Shown here one piece after another: positions 1-12,400 of a stretch of DNA of 64,000 nt; the first letter of the stretch is position 1; each line of letters starts with the position of its first letter. The notes below the pieces were generated by a model. It had not been told where the DNA came from. It ran no database searches and was given only the letters and a program-made list of their open reading frames with translations. A program made the translations under genes and the position numbers. The stretch comes from Melanocharis versteri (lineage: Eukaryota; Chordata; Aves; Passeriformes; Melanocharitidae), in assembly GCA_013397845.1 (NCBI GenBank), contig VZTG01000482.1, forward strand, positions 1 to 64,000. The letters run 5' to 3'.

Positions 1-271
1 GCCGGGGCACTGCCGGCCTGCCCGGAGCCCGCGGCCCTGGGCCGGCAGCGCGGGGTGCGGGGCTGCCGTGCGCCCGTGTGCGTGCGGGCAGGGCGTGAGT
101 GCGCTCCGTTGGTTGGTCTGGTTGTTACCTGTGTGGTCGCACGGTGCTCTCCAGCTGGTGTGCTGTGTACGTGTGCCCTGTGCTGACTGTGCTCTCCTCG
201 TGTGCCAGCTGCTCCCGGTGTCACACGGAGAAACTCTGAATCTTACTGTAAACAACTGTTGAACGAGTGAG
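1..271 (+). promoter_or_regulatory. BMS1: GC-rich 5' region and leader of BMS1, with a probable leader intron
   Basis: The first ~210 bases are strongly GC-rich with many CpGs, like the edge of a promoter CpG island; the promoter itself may lie off the left end. No ATG occurs before 272. A good donor (GTGAGT at 95-100) and a pyrimidine-leaning acceptor ending CCAG at 208 would define a ~114-base leader intron, matching the non-coding first exon of human BMS1. The splice is inferred, not proven. The transcription start cannot be placed. Confidence 0.55.
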
Positions 272-447
272 ATGGAGGAAAAAGAGAAGAAGAAGCATCG
301 TGCCAAGCATAGCGGGCCAAAGGCGGAGAAGAAAAGGAAACGTTATCTCAATGAGCTGGGAATAGGAGATGAGGAGAATGCACGGAAGAGAAACCCTAAA
401 GCCTTTACAGTCCAGTCCGCTGTGCGGATGGCCCGGACTTTCCATCG
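272..447 (+). CDS. BMS1: BMS1 coding exon (residues 1-59): basic N-terminus
   Basis: Encodes the Lys/Arg-rich start of the protein and the conserved segment RKRNPKAFTVQSAVRMAR, typical of BMS1. The exon ends two bases into an Arg codon, and the donor GTGAGA follows. The next intron (448-830) is plain sequence with a T/G-rich middle; nothing else is recognised in it. Confidence 0.96.
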
Positions 448-3400
448 GTGAGAAGTGGGAACTGGGTCTAGAGTGTGCATGGGCGGCTGGAGGGATGGGA
501 GTTGCCTGGGGTGTCTTTGTTACTTTGTGTAGAAATACACGGACTGTAATTTTCACTGGTGTGTCTGCATATTTTTCATCATTGACCCAGTCACGTTGCA
601 GTTTATGTGTGTGTCAGAAGTGGGATGCTTTGTGCATCTGTGTTACACTGTACACTGTGTTAATAACTGGAAAAAAACTGTATAGTTCCTTAGACTCGGT
701 GGGAGTTCCTGGTATCTGTGCTTGTGCTCAACCTTCGTGTTCAAGCTTTTGCGAATACTGAAGACTTTCAAATAGCAAATGTCACTATCCTTGACATTCC
801 TGTATTTATCTATTACAAATTTCTTCTCAGAACTCAGGATCTGAAGACTAAAAAGCATCACATTCCCGTGGTTGACCGGACTCCTTTGGAGCCACCTCCC
901 GTGGTGGTGGTTGTGGTTGGCCCTCCCAAGGTTGGGAAGAGCACTGTAATAAAGTGTCTCATTAAGAACTTCACGAGGCAAAAGTTGGTTGAAATCCGGG
1001 GTCCTGTTACCATTGTTTCAGGTGAGAGCAAAGATAGGAGAAATGGAAATGCTTATTTTGCACTCCTTGTTTATCTTGCTTTGAGAGCTGGGATGTGTTC
1101 ATGTTCTCATAATTTTTGGTCACTTTGAGGAAATCATTTGGGTGTGTGATCTGGCGTACTTATGAACAGTAAAAGATAATCTGATAATTTTAAATTTAAA
1201 AAATGTATTTTAGCAGAATGATAAACAGGTAAAAACGGGCACTTCTACAGTGATGCATGTTGGGTGATTTACATGCTTGACCAGAATCTGAGTCCCAGAT
1301 AGCCTGGAGGAACTCCAGGAATGTGACCTGAAAAAAAACTGTACTAATTGCTTTGCTCCCTCTGTTTCAGTTTCTGATGCTTTATTCTGTTTTCAGGTAA
1401 AAAACGCCGGCTGACCATTATTGAATGTGGATGTGACATTAACACAATGATTGACCTGGCTAAAGTTGCTGATTTGGTAAGTTAACAATGGAACATGTTT
1501 TCTACTATAATTTATATTGGAAATACTACTTTTGGTTGGACTGCATCCGTGTCTGATTTCTCTACGCATTCTTTGCTATCAAAGGCAAAACTGTCTTTGG
1601 TTTCAAAGAGAGCAAGACCTGCGCTCTTTGACACACCTAATGTTCTGGAACAGCCCCAGGACTTCCCTCATCTTGGGAGTGGGGGAAAGTAAAGTGTGTG
1701 TGTGTGTGTATAGTGGGGAGGATGTGAGCAAAGGGAAATGCAATTGAACTTCATTGCTAATGCAACTGGTAAACCTTTAGTGGGAGATGTTGTAACAAGC
1801 CAAGGTGACACAGTGACTTCTCATAAGGGATTTAGTTAAACCATATAAAATCTGAAAATTATTTTTAGTCAAGAAGTTTTCAACTAATGTTTGAAGTAGA
1901 GATATGTATTAGTTTACTAGTTGGGGTTTTTTGTGCGCTCTGAGGTCTCCATCTGTGAGGAATGTTGTGTAGCAATACAACTGATTTCAGTGTAATGTGG
2001 TGACTTGTAATTTACTTGCAGCTTTTGGATCAGGAGATTACATCAACTGATCCTGGGGATCTAATGCATGATCCATTTGTTTAGAATTTTACGTGGATTT
2101 GGAGTATATTATTCACAGCTGATTAGGGTTTGGGGTCCTTGTCTGAGTATTAACTATATAAATATCTAAATACATGTATACACTGATCTAGATGTTCTAC
2201 TTGCATGTTTTCTACTGAGTAAGGGAGATGTACCAAGCAATACAAATACTTCTGCTAGTAGATGTGGTGGATGTTGCAGATTCTGTGTGCACATGGTGGT
2301 GCTGAAAATCTGTTTGGATTTATTGTTAGGGGGCTGAGATTACATCAGTGCTTGAAGATCTGTCATCAGTTCCTGTATGCTTTAAGTTCTTTATTGTTAG
2401 GACCCTAAACCAACTTTGCTTCGATTTTCGTGTAACTGTTGGCTGCTGTTTCCCTGTGTCAATGCATTTTAGTGATGTGTAATAGCAATTGCAATAAGAG
2501 AAAAAAAGCTGGTTTCATTTTACCGAAAGATTTGACCTTAGCGACATTAGTGCATCCAAGACACAGATAGAAGAGTTTTATTAATTTTTCTAAGATGTTC
2601 CTGAAAACATTGGAAGATAATCAATTTTGCGTATTTTAAATTCACCAAGTAAACACTTGCTCAGATCATATTAGAGCACAGAATGTTATTGCATTCCTAG
2701 GGCATCTAGAACATCTTTAGCAGCCAAGTTCTATACGTCAGTTAAAAAGCCAAGGTTGGTTTTCAGGATATATGAAAATAAAGTACAGAACCTTTTGCAA
2801 AATTTTGGTTCCTGAGAAGCCTAAGAGTTTAAAGGTGTGGTCTTTGAAATTGGCTCATGTGAGCACTGTGGTGTTGCTGTAGTAAAATGTGGATATTGTG
2901 TTTACAGGTTCTAATGCTCATTGATGCCAGCTTTGGGTTTGAGATGGAGACATTTGAGTTCCTGAACATTTGCCAGGTACATGGCTTTCCCAAAATTATG
3001 GGAGTTCTTACCCACTTGGACACATTCAAGAACAACAAACAATTAAAGAAGACTAAAAAGAAGTTAAAGCACAGATTCTGGACTGAAGTGTATCCGGTAT
3101 GACATTTAACATTAATTTTTTCCTATATTTTGCTTTATGGAAGCTAAATTAAAAATGGGTCAATACTTAAGTGTTTGTTATGTTCTTACATCTTTTAAAT
3201 AGATAAGTGAACTATGTTGATACTGTATCAGATTGTTTCATCTTTCCTCTATTTGCTAAAATAGTTGTGCGATTATTCTCTATGCCAGTGCGATAAACTG
3301 CTAAAATGTGCTGCTAGGTCTGTTATGCAGGTGTTGTGCAAGGAGGATCTGCTTCTAGGTCTGTATGAGATCTTGAGGATGTGAATAGTTTTCCATTAAA

Positions 3401-6400
3401 ATTTAGGGGACAGTTTTCATGTTGGGGTAAACTTATTAGTTTGATCTATCAGAACCAATTGTAATGTGAAATTTTCAATTAAGATTTACAAATTAGAATT
3501 GCATTACTGTATTTTTTTTTTATTGGTTTTATGGGTGTGAAATTGATGTTTTATGTTTTTGTGTCTTTTTAATGTGTTTAGGGTGCTAAGTTGTTTTATT
3601 TGTCTGGGATGGTTCACGGAGAATATCAAAAGCAGGAAATTCACAATTTGGGGCGTTTTATCTCGGTTATGAAATTCCGGCCTCTCACTTGGCAAACGTC
3701 TCACCCGTATGTTCTTGCAGACAGGTGTGTGTTTTTCTCTCTGTTCTTCAATCTCAGCGTGGATAGCACCTTGTTGTTTGAAAAAGCTGTGCTGTTAGCC
3801 CTCAGCTCTGTGTGTGAATGGGTGTTTGGTGTTCCCTGGGTGGCTTTGGGAAGGGAAAGCACCTCTGCAGGTTTGTGCCGTTCAGTTTTCACTTGTGTCA
3901 GGTCATGTACATACCTCTGGTATATTGTAAGTACTTTTGAAACACAGAATAATTAAAATAATCCTGCTTGTTGATGATTATACTGAATTTCTGTGGAAAA
4001 GAAACAGCATTCCAGTGACTGAACAACAGCTGGTAAATTAGTCCTCTGAGTTCCCTGGAATATCCCCTCTGCTCCATCTCTCTTTATGGCATTTGATTCA
4101 CAGTCTCTTTGGAAAATGAAAGTGATCTTAATGGCAGCTGTGCCTGCTTGAGAAATTACCTCACCTTTTATATTTTATTGCCAGAATGCTTACAGTTATG
4201 ACTAAACTCCCACAATAATCCAAGGTGCCTTGAATGAGCCTCTTCTTTAGCTCTAATTCTTCAGGAAAAGTTGTCAGAGAAGTAGATAAGCATTGTGCAA
4301 AGTCCTGCAAAGTACACAAAGCAAAGAGAGGGAAAATGCAAACCCCACATTCTGTAGTTTTTCAGTAACATTGTTTTAGGTTGCTGCAAACATTGCAGTT
4401 TCATGATTGCTGGGTCAGCTTTAAGCTGATCTGCAGGCAGGTTGTGTGTCCCATTCTCTTCCTTGGCTCCGTGTTTGTGCTGCCTCCCGTGTGCAGTGTA
4501 GAAAGGAGTTTCCCCTTCCTCTGCCTGCAAGCAGCCACTCTTTTTTCTATGGTAGCTTTTGTGTTGCTCACCACCGTTCTTAGGGGAAAGAAGGTATTGT
4601 GTGGCTGCAGGGAATGTGACATTCAGCTGTTTGCCCTCTAATGATGAAATTGATTAGAGGAGGGTTGTGTGTGCAAAGCCTGTGACCAGTAGTTAAAATA
4701 TGCTAAGAAAGCAGTACGTGTTCAGTGAAATGTCAGTAAACCTTCTGGAAATACCTTGTTGAACATAATTGTACAACTTTTAAAATACAATTTTAAGATG
4801 TTTTTAGAAGATCTTTTCTCCCATAGATTTTTTCTTTCTTACGATAATTCAGTTTTGATTATTAGAGTCTGCAGATCGTGCAGTGGCAGCAGTGATGTTC
4901 TCTTTTCTTAAGTCACCTTTTCTCAAAAGTTACCCTTGGGACTCTGGATGTTTTAACTGTCATTTTAAATGTTGGGTAGAATGGAAGAGCTGACAAACCC
5001 AGAGGAGGTTCGAATCAATCCCAAATGTGACAGGAAGATATCACTGTATGGATACTTGAGAGGAGCGCACCTAAAAAACAAGAGTCAAATTCATATGCCA
5101 GGTAATTTATGAGATTCTTAGAGCTCTTTCTGTACTGATCTGTGAAAAACAGCATAGCTGAAATAATTTGTATCTTTAAAGTGTATATTATACAACAGAT
5201 TTTTCACCTTTCTAAGTACCTGTTAACGTTTTTGGAAATTATTTTTCATAATGCACATTTTTGTGAAAATAAATCTTGTAATTAGTTTTTCTTTTAATTA
5301 TGCCATTTTGTTGAACTGATAAACACGTTATTCACAGCATTTAAGGTTTTTCCAAGGTGTATCACCTGAAAAGGTGCTTAAAGTGTAAAACATACCAGCC
5401 CTAATAAGGAAAAGTAAATTTGGCTTATGTAATATATTTCTTATGCTCATTGAGTAATTCAGTATTTTAAGTGAATGATTAAAAAGTTTAAATTAAGAAA
5501 TACTTTAATAAGTAATTTACAGACTTACTCAGAAAAGTGTGTTGCTGTTTTTCTTATTTGAAAACAAGCAAAGAAACAAAGCTTTGCAGGATTCTGATGA
5601 ATTTGTGTATACTTTTCTAAGTTCAGTAAGGCAGAGGAATTGGATATTTGGTACAGAGCTTTCTGTTGATGAATCACTGAATGTTTGGGTTTGGTTTGTT
5701 TGTTTGTTTTTCCTTTGGTGTTTGTTTTTTTTTTGTTTGTTTTTTTTTTGGTTTGTTTTTTTGTTTGTTTTTTTTTTTAATCTCTTCATGGTGAATTGCA
5801 GAAATTCCAGAATCAAAACTTTGTGCAAACTTTGTTGCTTCCTTTTGTCTGTCCCCTCAGGTGTAGGAGACTTCACTGTAAGTGATGTGAGTTTCCTGCC
5901 AGACCCCTGTGCTCTCCCTGAGCAGCAGAAGAAGCGTTCCTTAAATGAGAAAGAGAAGCTCGTCTATGCCCCTCTTTCAGGAGTTGGGGGTATTGTGTAT
6001 GATAAAGATGCTGTTTACATTGACCTTGGTGGAAGCCATGCTCATGAAAAAGAAGAGGTAAAAGAATGCTGTTGGTGATTTGAATTCTGTTGGAAAATGT
6101 AGTTTTTATCCTTAGAGCCAAAAGAAGTGTTTAAAAATAAGCTTCTTTAAAATAATCAATCCTTATCTATCCATAGTGGGTAATTACTTCTTTTCTCCTT
6201 TAGGGATTTCAGAGAAGGCATGTTTCTCTTATCTGTTACTGTACAAAACATTGGAAGATCAGTTAATATTAAGTACCTAAAGTTTGTGTAATAACTTCCC
6301 GAATACTGACCTAAGATTAATGAAAACTCTTGGTGCTGGACTGTTATCACTCTTATTTTGCTGGGCATGGTGATTATTGGGAGAACACTTTAAGGATTTG

Positions 6401-9400
6401 ACTGGTCAAAGGGAGAAAGAAACAAGATTTACCTACAAACAAATTGAATTCAGTTTTTTTTTCCACTGTATTGGGCTAAATGTTAAATACCTTTGAGTCT
6501 ATGATAATGTGTTTGCTGGTATTTACTGTAGTGGTTGCATACTATGAAAGAGTCCCTCTAATTTTTCTTGGGTTGATATTATAGATATGGAAATGTGGAG
6601 AGGGGAAGGGAGACCTTGCTATTCTGAGAAAAAAATTCTTTAAAATGCTCTGTAATTTTTTCTTTCATACGCATATTTCTGCTGGTTTAGACTGGTAGCT
6701 GTCATTAGATGTTTGTTTATTCAACTTAATTGAAAAGCAAAAAATCTTGGCTTTGCAGGAGGAAGTGAGGCCAAATCACGAGCTTGTTCAGAGCCTCATC
6801 TCCACACACTCGGCCATTGATGTTAAGATGGCATCAAGCAAGGTCTCTCTCTTCATGGACTCTACACCCTTGGGTTCAGAAGATGTAGGACAAGAGTAAG
6901 TTTTGAATACTGGGCGGTGTTTGAGCATGAATGAATCTCTGATTTCAGACTCTAATTTAGGAAAAAATCTTAATAGAGCACAGCTAGTAAAATGACATAT
7001 TGTCTGATTCTTTCTCTTCTGAGATTACTCATATGCCACATTGTATTTTGGGATAGAAATAATTGGTACTAGAAAGTTTTGCAAGCAGTGTAGTCCTGCC
7101 TTCCAGGAATTTCTTGCTGATACAAATAGCATTTCTGTTTTAATGAATTCCATGGAAAATGAAGAAATTTATTGGAATTATTTTTGGCTATGACATTCAA
7201 TATTCTGGAATAAAGAGACATTAAAGAATGCCGGTACCTTTCTAGTGTTCTACATAACCTTGCTTTGTTTGAAAAAAAAATCATGAAACTGTTCTAAAAT
7301 ATTAACATGAAGCTTCATTCTTTCATTAAAATTTTCTTGTACTTTACCATCTTACCCCAAATGTGGTCTTTGGGAAAACAGGTTTGTGATGCCAAAAGAA
7401 GAGAGACAGGTGGATTTGAAGACTGGAAGAGTTCGTCGGAAGGCTGTATTTGAAGATGAGGAGAAGGAAAATGACGATGTAGCAAGTGATGAGGAAGATG
7501 ACCAAGAAGAAGAAGAAGATGAAGAAGAACCAGTGTCTGAAGATGGTAGTGATGGTGATTATGAAAATGATGCTGAGGAAGACGGTGAGAGAGAGCTCTT
7601 AAAGGAACAAATGGCTGTTAGGAGAGCCAAGCGTCTGAAAACAGAGGTGGCTCAGGAAGAAGCTGTGAATGAGCTACCAGCATTTGCAGACAGCGATGAT
7701 GATCTGGAGATGAGCTCTGCAGAAGAAGGAGAAACTGCACCTGAAGAAAGTGAGATGGAGGAAGATGAGGAGGAGGAAGAGAAAGAGGGGGATGAACAAA
7801 GGAGTTGCGAAGATAAAAGCTCAGATAGTGAATTTGAGGCTGCAAATAAAAGAGCTGAATCTAAACAGTATGATAAGAATAGTGAACGTACAGAAATGAA
7901 ATCACAAATCTCAGAGCACAGTCCCAAAAGAAAAGCAGTGCTCACTGCAGATTCAGGAAACTGCACAGCAGAAGAGGCATCAGAATCTGAGGATGAGAAG
8001 TCTTCCCTTGAAGAGGGTGATGATGAAGGAGGGTCATGTGAGGAGTTAGAAGCTGAAGAGTCGAATAGGAATGGATTTTGGCACAGTCAAGCAAAGAAAG
8101 CTGATAGTGTTAGACAGACTAAGCTTAAAACTGTAGATACTGAGGATGATGATGTAGAGAATCTACTCAGAGAGGAAGAGGAGTATGAAGAAAAAATAGA
8201 TCTTTCTGCTGACACAACAGGTAGACTATAAATGTTTAATTTTTACTAGCCATTTTTAATTAGATTAATTGTTAAAGGATATAATTAGTAAATACTCTGT
8301 AATGTTGCCTGTCATATATATATATTTATATATGTATTTATATATAGTTTTTAAGTAGCAAACTTCAAGTTAGGAAAGCTTGAAATACCTGCTCTTAAGC
8401 CTTTCTTTTGCATTGTAGTAGGCAGCGTCAGGTTTCCTTCCTCTAAAACAGAGGTGATTAATTTTATAAACTTCATTGATTTTGCATATACTTCTCTTTA
8501 ATCTTTATTGCTATGTGTGTAAAAAAAATTAGGATGCTCTATTACATCTAGAAAGATTAAAATATGCTGGGTAAATGTTTCTAAAATGCTTCAACTACTC
8601 ACTGAGCACTGGAACAGGAATCTCCATCTTTGGAGATGTTCAAAAGCCATCGTGACATGGTGCTGAGCAACCTGCCTTAGATGAGGCTGCTTGGGCAGTG
8701 GGGCTGGACAAGGGGACCTCCAGAAGTCCCCCCCAACCTCAACCGTTCTGCAAGTCTGTGAAGAAGACCTGTATCACTGTGAACATGATCAAATCTGTTG
8801 CTGTTGTCAATAAGTTTTTAAAATTTTGTCCTAAAAAAAAAAAATCCGTTGTATAATTTGTTCTTTTTTGGAGATAAAGTGCAAACTTTTTTCCCTTTTC
8901 AGGTGCACTTAAGTGGAAAGAGGACCTCACACAGAAGGCAGCTGAGGCCTTTCTAAGACAGCAGCGATCAACCCCCAATCTTCGTAAACTTGTATATGGA
9001 ACAGGTACAGATCTGTTTGGAAACTTGTCTCAATATATGGTGGTGTTTAGCTGTTACCAAGTTTTCAAGTCTGAATATTTGGGCACTGTCTTTTGGTGGG
9101 AGGCCTGAGGAGATTTAATTGACTTTTTAATTGCTGATGCTCGTTTTCACTAATAATTGTAAGAAGAAGATAGTTTTTACTTTTCCCATAAAAAGCATTT
9201 TGAGTTCATTTTCCAGAGTATTCAGTTATTACTCATGTTTTCTGGTACAGTTATTTCCCACAAACATTTAATGTTTGGTCATTTATATAATCATCTGATA
9301 GATATTATGCAAATCCATTGTGGTAATTGTCCTTCGTAAAGGGATGTTGTCTGTTGGCTGGTTTCAGGAATTTCTGTCTCACAGTGACTGTGGAATAGTC

Positions 9401-12400
9401 TCTTAGACATGACTTAGTATCAGGTGTTTGTTAAAGAAAAAATAGCTGGCTTTAAAGGAAGATAAAATTGCTGTTTATGTAATTTGTCACAATTTTTGTC
9501 ACAACTATGTAAAAGTCACAACTTTTCCAGTGGTTGTCTGAGTGTACAAATCTCATTGTGCAGAACCTTTGTAGAACACAATGAGAATTTGGCTTTTGTA
9601 AACCTTCCACAGTGCAGGTGTGGGAAGATTTTCTGCCAGATTCTCCAGTCTTCTATTCTTGATTTACAGACAAGCTTAATGTCTTTCCTGTTCGCAGATC
9701 GTTTTGGTATTGTTCCAATTTATGATATTGAACAAGCATCCTGTGTTTACTTATTGGGCAGTATTTTTTTTAGATGATTCCAGTTATGAAAACAACTGCA
9801 TCAGTGTACCTTTTTCTTCAGGCTTTTACATTTAAAACTGTTCCAGTTTGGTTCTTTTATTTCCTCAAACTGCTGCAGCTGTTGTGAAACATAAGGAGAG
9901 AGGTGGTTAATAAATTTCATGCACGTACTGTGGGGGGAATCATCACAGTGTGTGTGTTTGGTTTAGCTGTCGAGGACGAGGACCAGGAGAGCGAGGATGG
10001 AGATGATGAACTTGGAGGTTTGTTTCGTGTCAGCCGTCCAGACAAAGCATCCAAACAGAAGGCTAATGCTCTTGACTGCTCCAAATTTCTGATAGAAAAG
10101 CCGCAAGATTGGGATTTAGAAGAGGTAATGCCATTGGATAATTGCTTCTGCATATCCTGCCTGGTTCTGTCCTGGCTGTGTCTCGTAAAGTACGACTGAG
10201 GTGTCATTGAAACGGACCTGTGGGAGCTATGGCCTCAGTGTCATACTCTGCCACTTGCTGTCGCTCTAACTAACAGATGCTGAGGTCTGTTCTTACAAGA
10301 GCAGCAAGTTACAGTAAATCAGTTTAATGCTTGTCTCACTGGAATATTTGGTGGATAATAGTTTGTTCTTTATTTACCAAAAAATAAAAAGCAGGGGAGA
10401 CCCAAGTGAAAATACAGTGTAGGGTAGAGATTTTGGTAGTGCAGAGACCTTTGGGCAAGAATTAAACTGGGTTCACAATCCTGCTGTTGGTGAGTTGTGT
10501 AGTTTTGGTGATGGTGCCTGGATGTGGAGCTGCATGTGAGCGTTATCTCTGAGGTGGGATCTCTGATGGGGGACTGGGGAATGTCTTGGGGAATGTTTCT
10601 GTTGGTGATAAGCTGTAGCTGTGCAAGGCAATGACACTGTTATTTTGCAGGTTATGAGCAGTATTCAAGACTGCTTTGTTACTGGAAAGTGGGAAGATGA
10701 TAAAGATGCAGCAAAGCTGTTGGAGGAAGATGGTATGTGTAACACTTCTAAAAATGATTCACGTGTACAGGATTTTTAAGAAAAGGATGACTTTTTTAGT
10801 TATGTATGTAGAATATTTTGCCTGAGTGATATACTTGCATTTTTTTTTCAAACTATCATATAAAATATTATATAGTTCTAATATAATTAGACATTGCTGT
10901 AAATCTCTGCAGAAACAGTAGGCACATACCACATTCTGGAAATTTACTTTCTGAAAAATAGAGTATGTAATTTAAATTATGAAATGGAGTCCTTAGTCTC
11001 GACACTTGGATGTGCCAGCTTTGCATTATGTATCTGAGTTCAGCTATTCATCATGTGTGGTTTGTTCTTTTGGATGGTCATGGTAGAAATAAACAGAAAC
11101 TATTCTTTAATAAGGGAAGACAAACTTGCCATTCATGGTTGGCTGAAAAGTGAGATCTATCTTCAGATGTTTTGGAGGTGTTGTTTTTGTTTTGTTTGTT
11201 TTTTTAAAAATTAGGAAATACTTTAAAAATTTTAATAATGTGGCTTTATCTTACATGCATCATGGTTGTATTTTGACAGGCTTCTATAAGCATTTGTTTT
11301 TAACCTAAAAATTGCCAACTATATTTAATTTTTTTTTTTTTTAATTAAACATGGGAGCTCAATTGCTGTGCTGGTGTCGTGTGTCATTAGAGTGCAAACT
11401 AGTGTATTGGTGGTCCTTTGGGATGATCTAAACTTTATTTACATTTTTTAAATTATAAAGGTATTGGAAGGATAAAGGGGGAGCCACATTGAGTTTAGCT
11501 GGGAATTTTCAGCTGAAGCTGTAGAGAGGGCAGAACAAACATATAAAACTTTATGGGAATCAAAAATATTTGGAGTGAAACCGATCTCCACAGCAGTACT
11601 GAGAAATGCACAGTGCTGAACACATGAGGGATGGTGTGGAGCAATACAGCAGGATGGTTAACTAATGGTCACTTGTCTTGGCTGCTCGTTGTTGCAGAAG
11701 AGCTGTATGGAGATTTTGAAGATCTCGAAACCGGGGTTGTGCACAAAGGGAAGGCTGCTGCTGGAGGAGAGGAGGTCTGATCTGCATTTTTATGTTCTTT
11801 AGCAACATACCTGTGTATGAGTTTCTCATCAAGTGATAGGTGTCCTATGTAGTACATTCAGTGTTCATAGAATCAGTAGGAAGGGAATCAATGGGAACAA
11901 GGAAGAAAAGGTATGTGTATTCCTGACTTTGGTACTTAGGAACATTTAGAATGGCATGTTTTTAGCCTGAGCCTGAATTTTTGTTTAGAGTTAATTATGT
12001 AGAAGTCACCTCACTTATTTAACAGTAGGTGTCAGGCTTAATCAAGAGCTGGAGGATCTGGAGTATGACAGAAGTATTTTAAAACCAAATGTAATCATAA
12101 CTGTTTGTACTATGTCATCTCATCTGATGCAGAAGATTATAGCACTCTGTTTAAACACAACAAATTATGGAAACTTGACACAGTTTCCTAGTTCATTCCT
12201 CTTATCTGCATAAAGAAGGTTGGTGGAAGCAATTTTATGCTGTGGCTTGGATATCTTCCAAGAACGGAGCTGTAGTTGTCTGTGATAGTACAAACTGAAA
12301 AAATCAATTTCTTTTTGGACTGAGCAACTTTATGGCTTTGCATTTCGTTATAAAATTGAGGGTAATGGCATAATTTTGGCAGTTCTCAAATGGTCTGTGA

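Noticed and set aside
5539..6078. 179-codon open frame with a Phe/Leu-rich stretch like a membrane segment
   Set aside because: The hydrophobic part is translation of the intronic T/TTTG tract; only 5,861-6,057 is a true BMS1 exon.
7618..7966. Minus-strand Ser/Leu/Pro-rich frames opposite the acidic exon
   Set aside because: They are antisense shadows of the GAA/GAT-rich BMS1 coding sequence.
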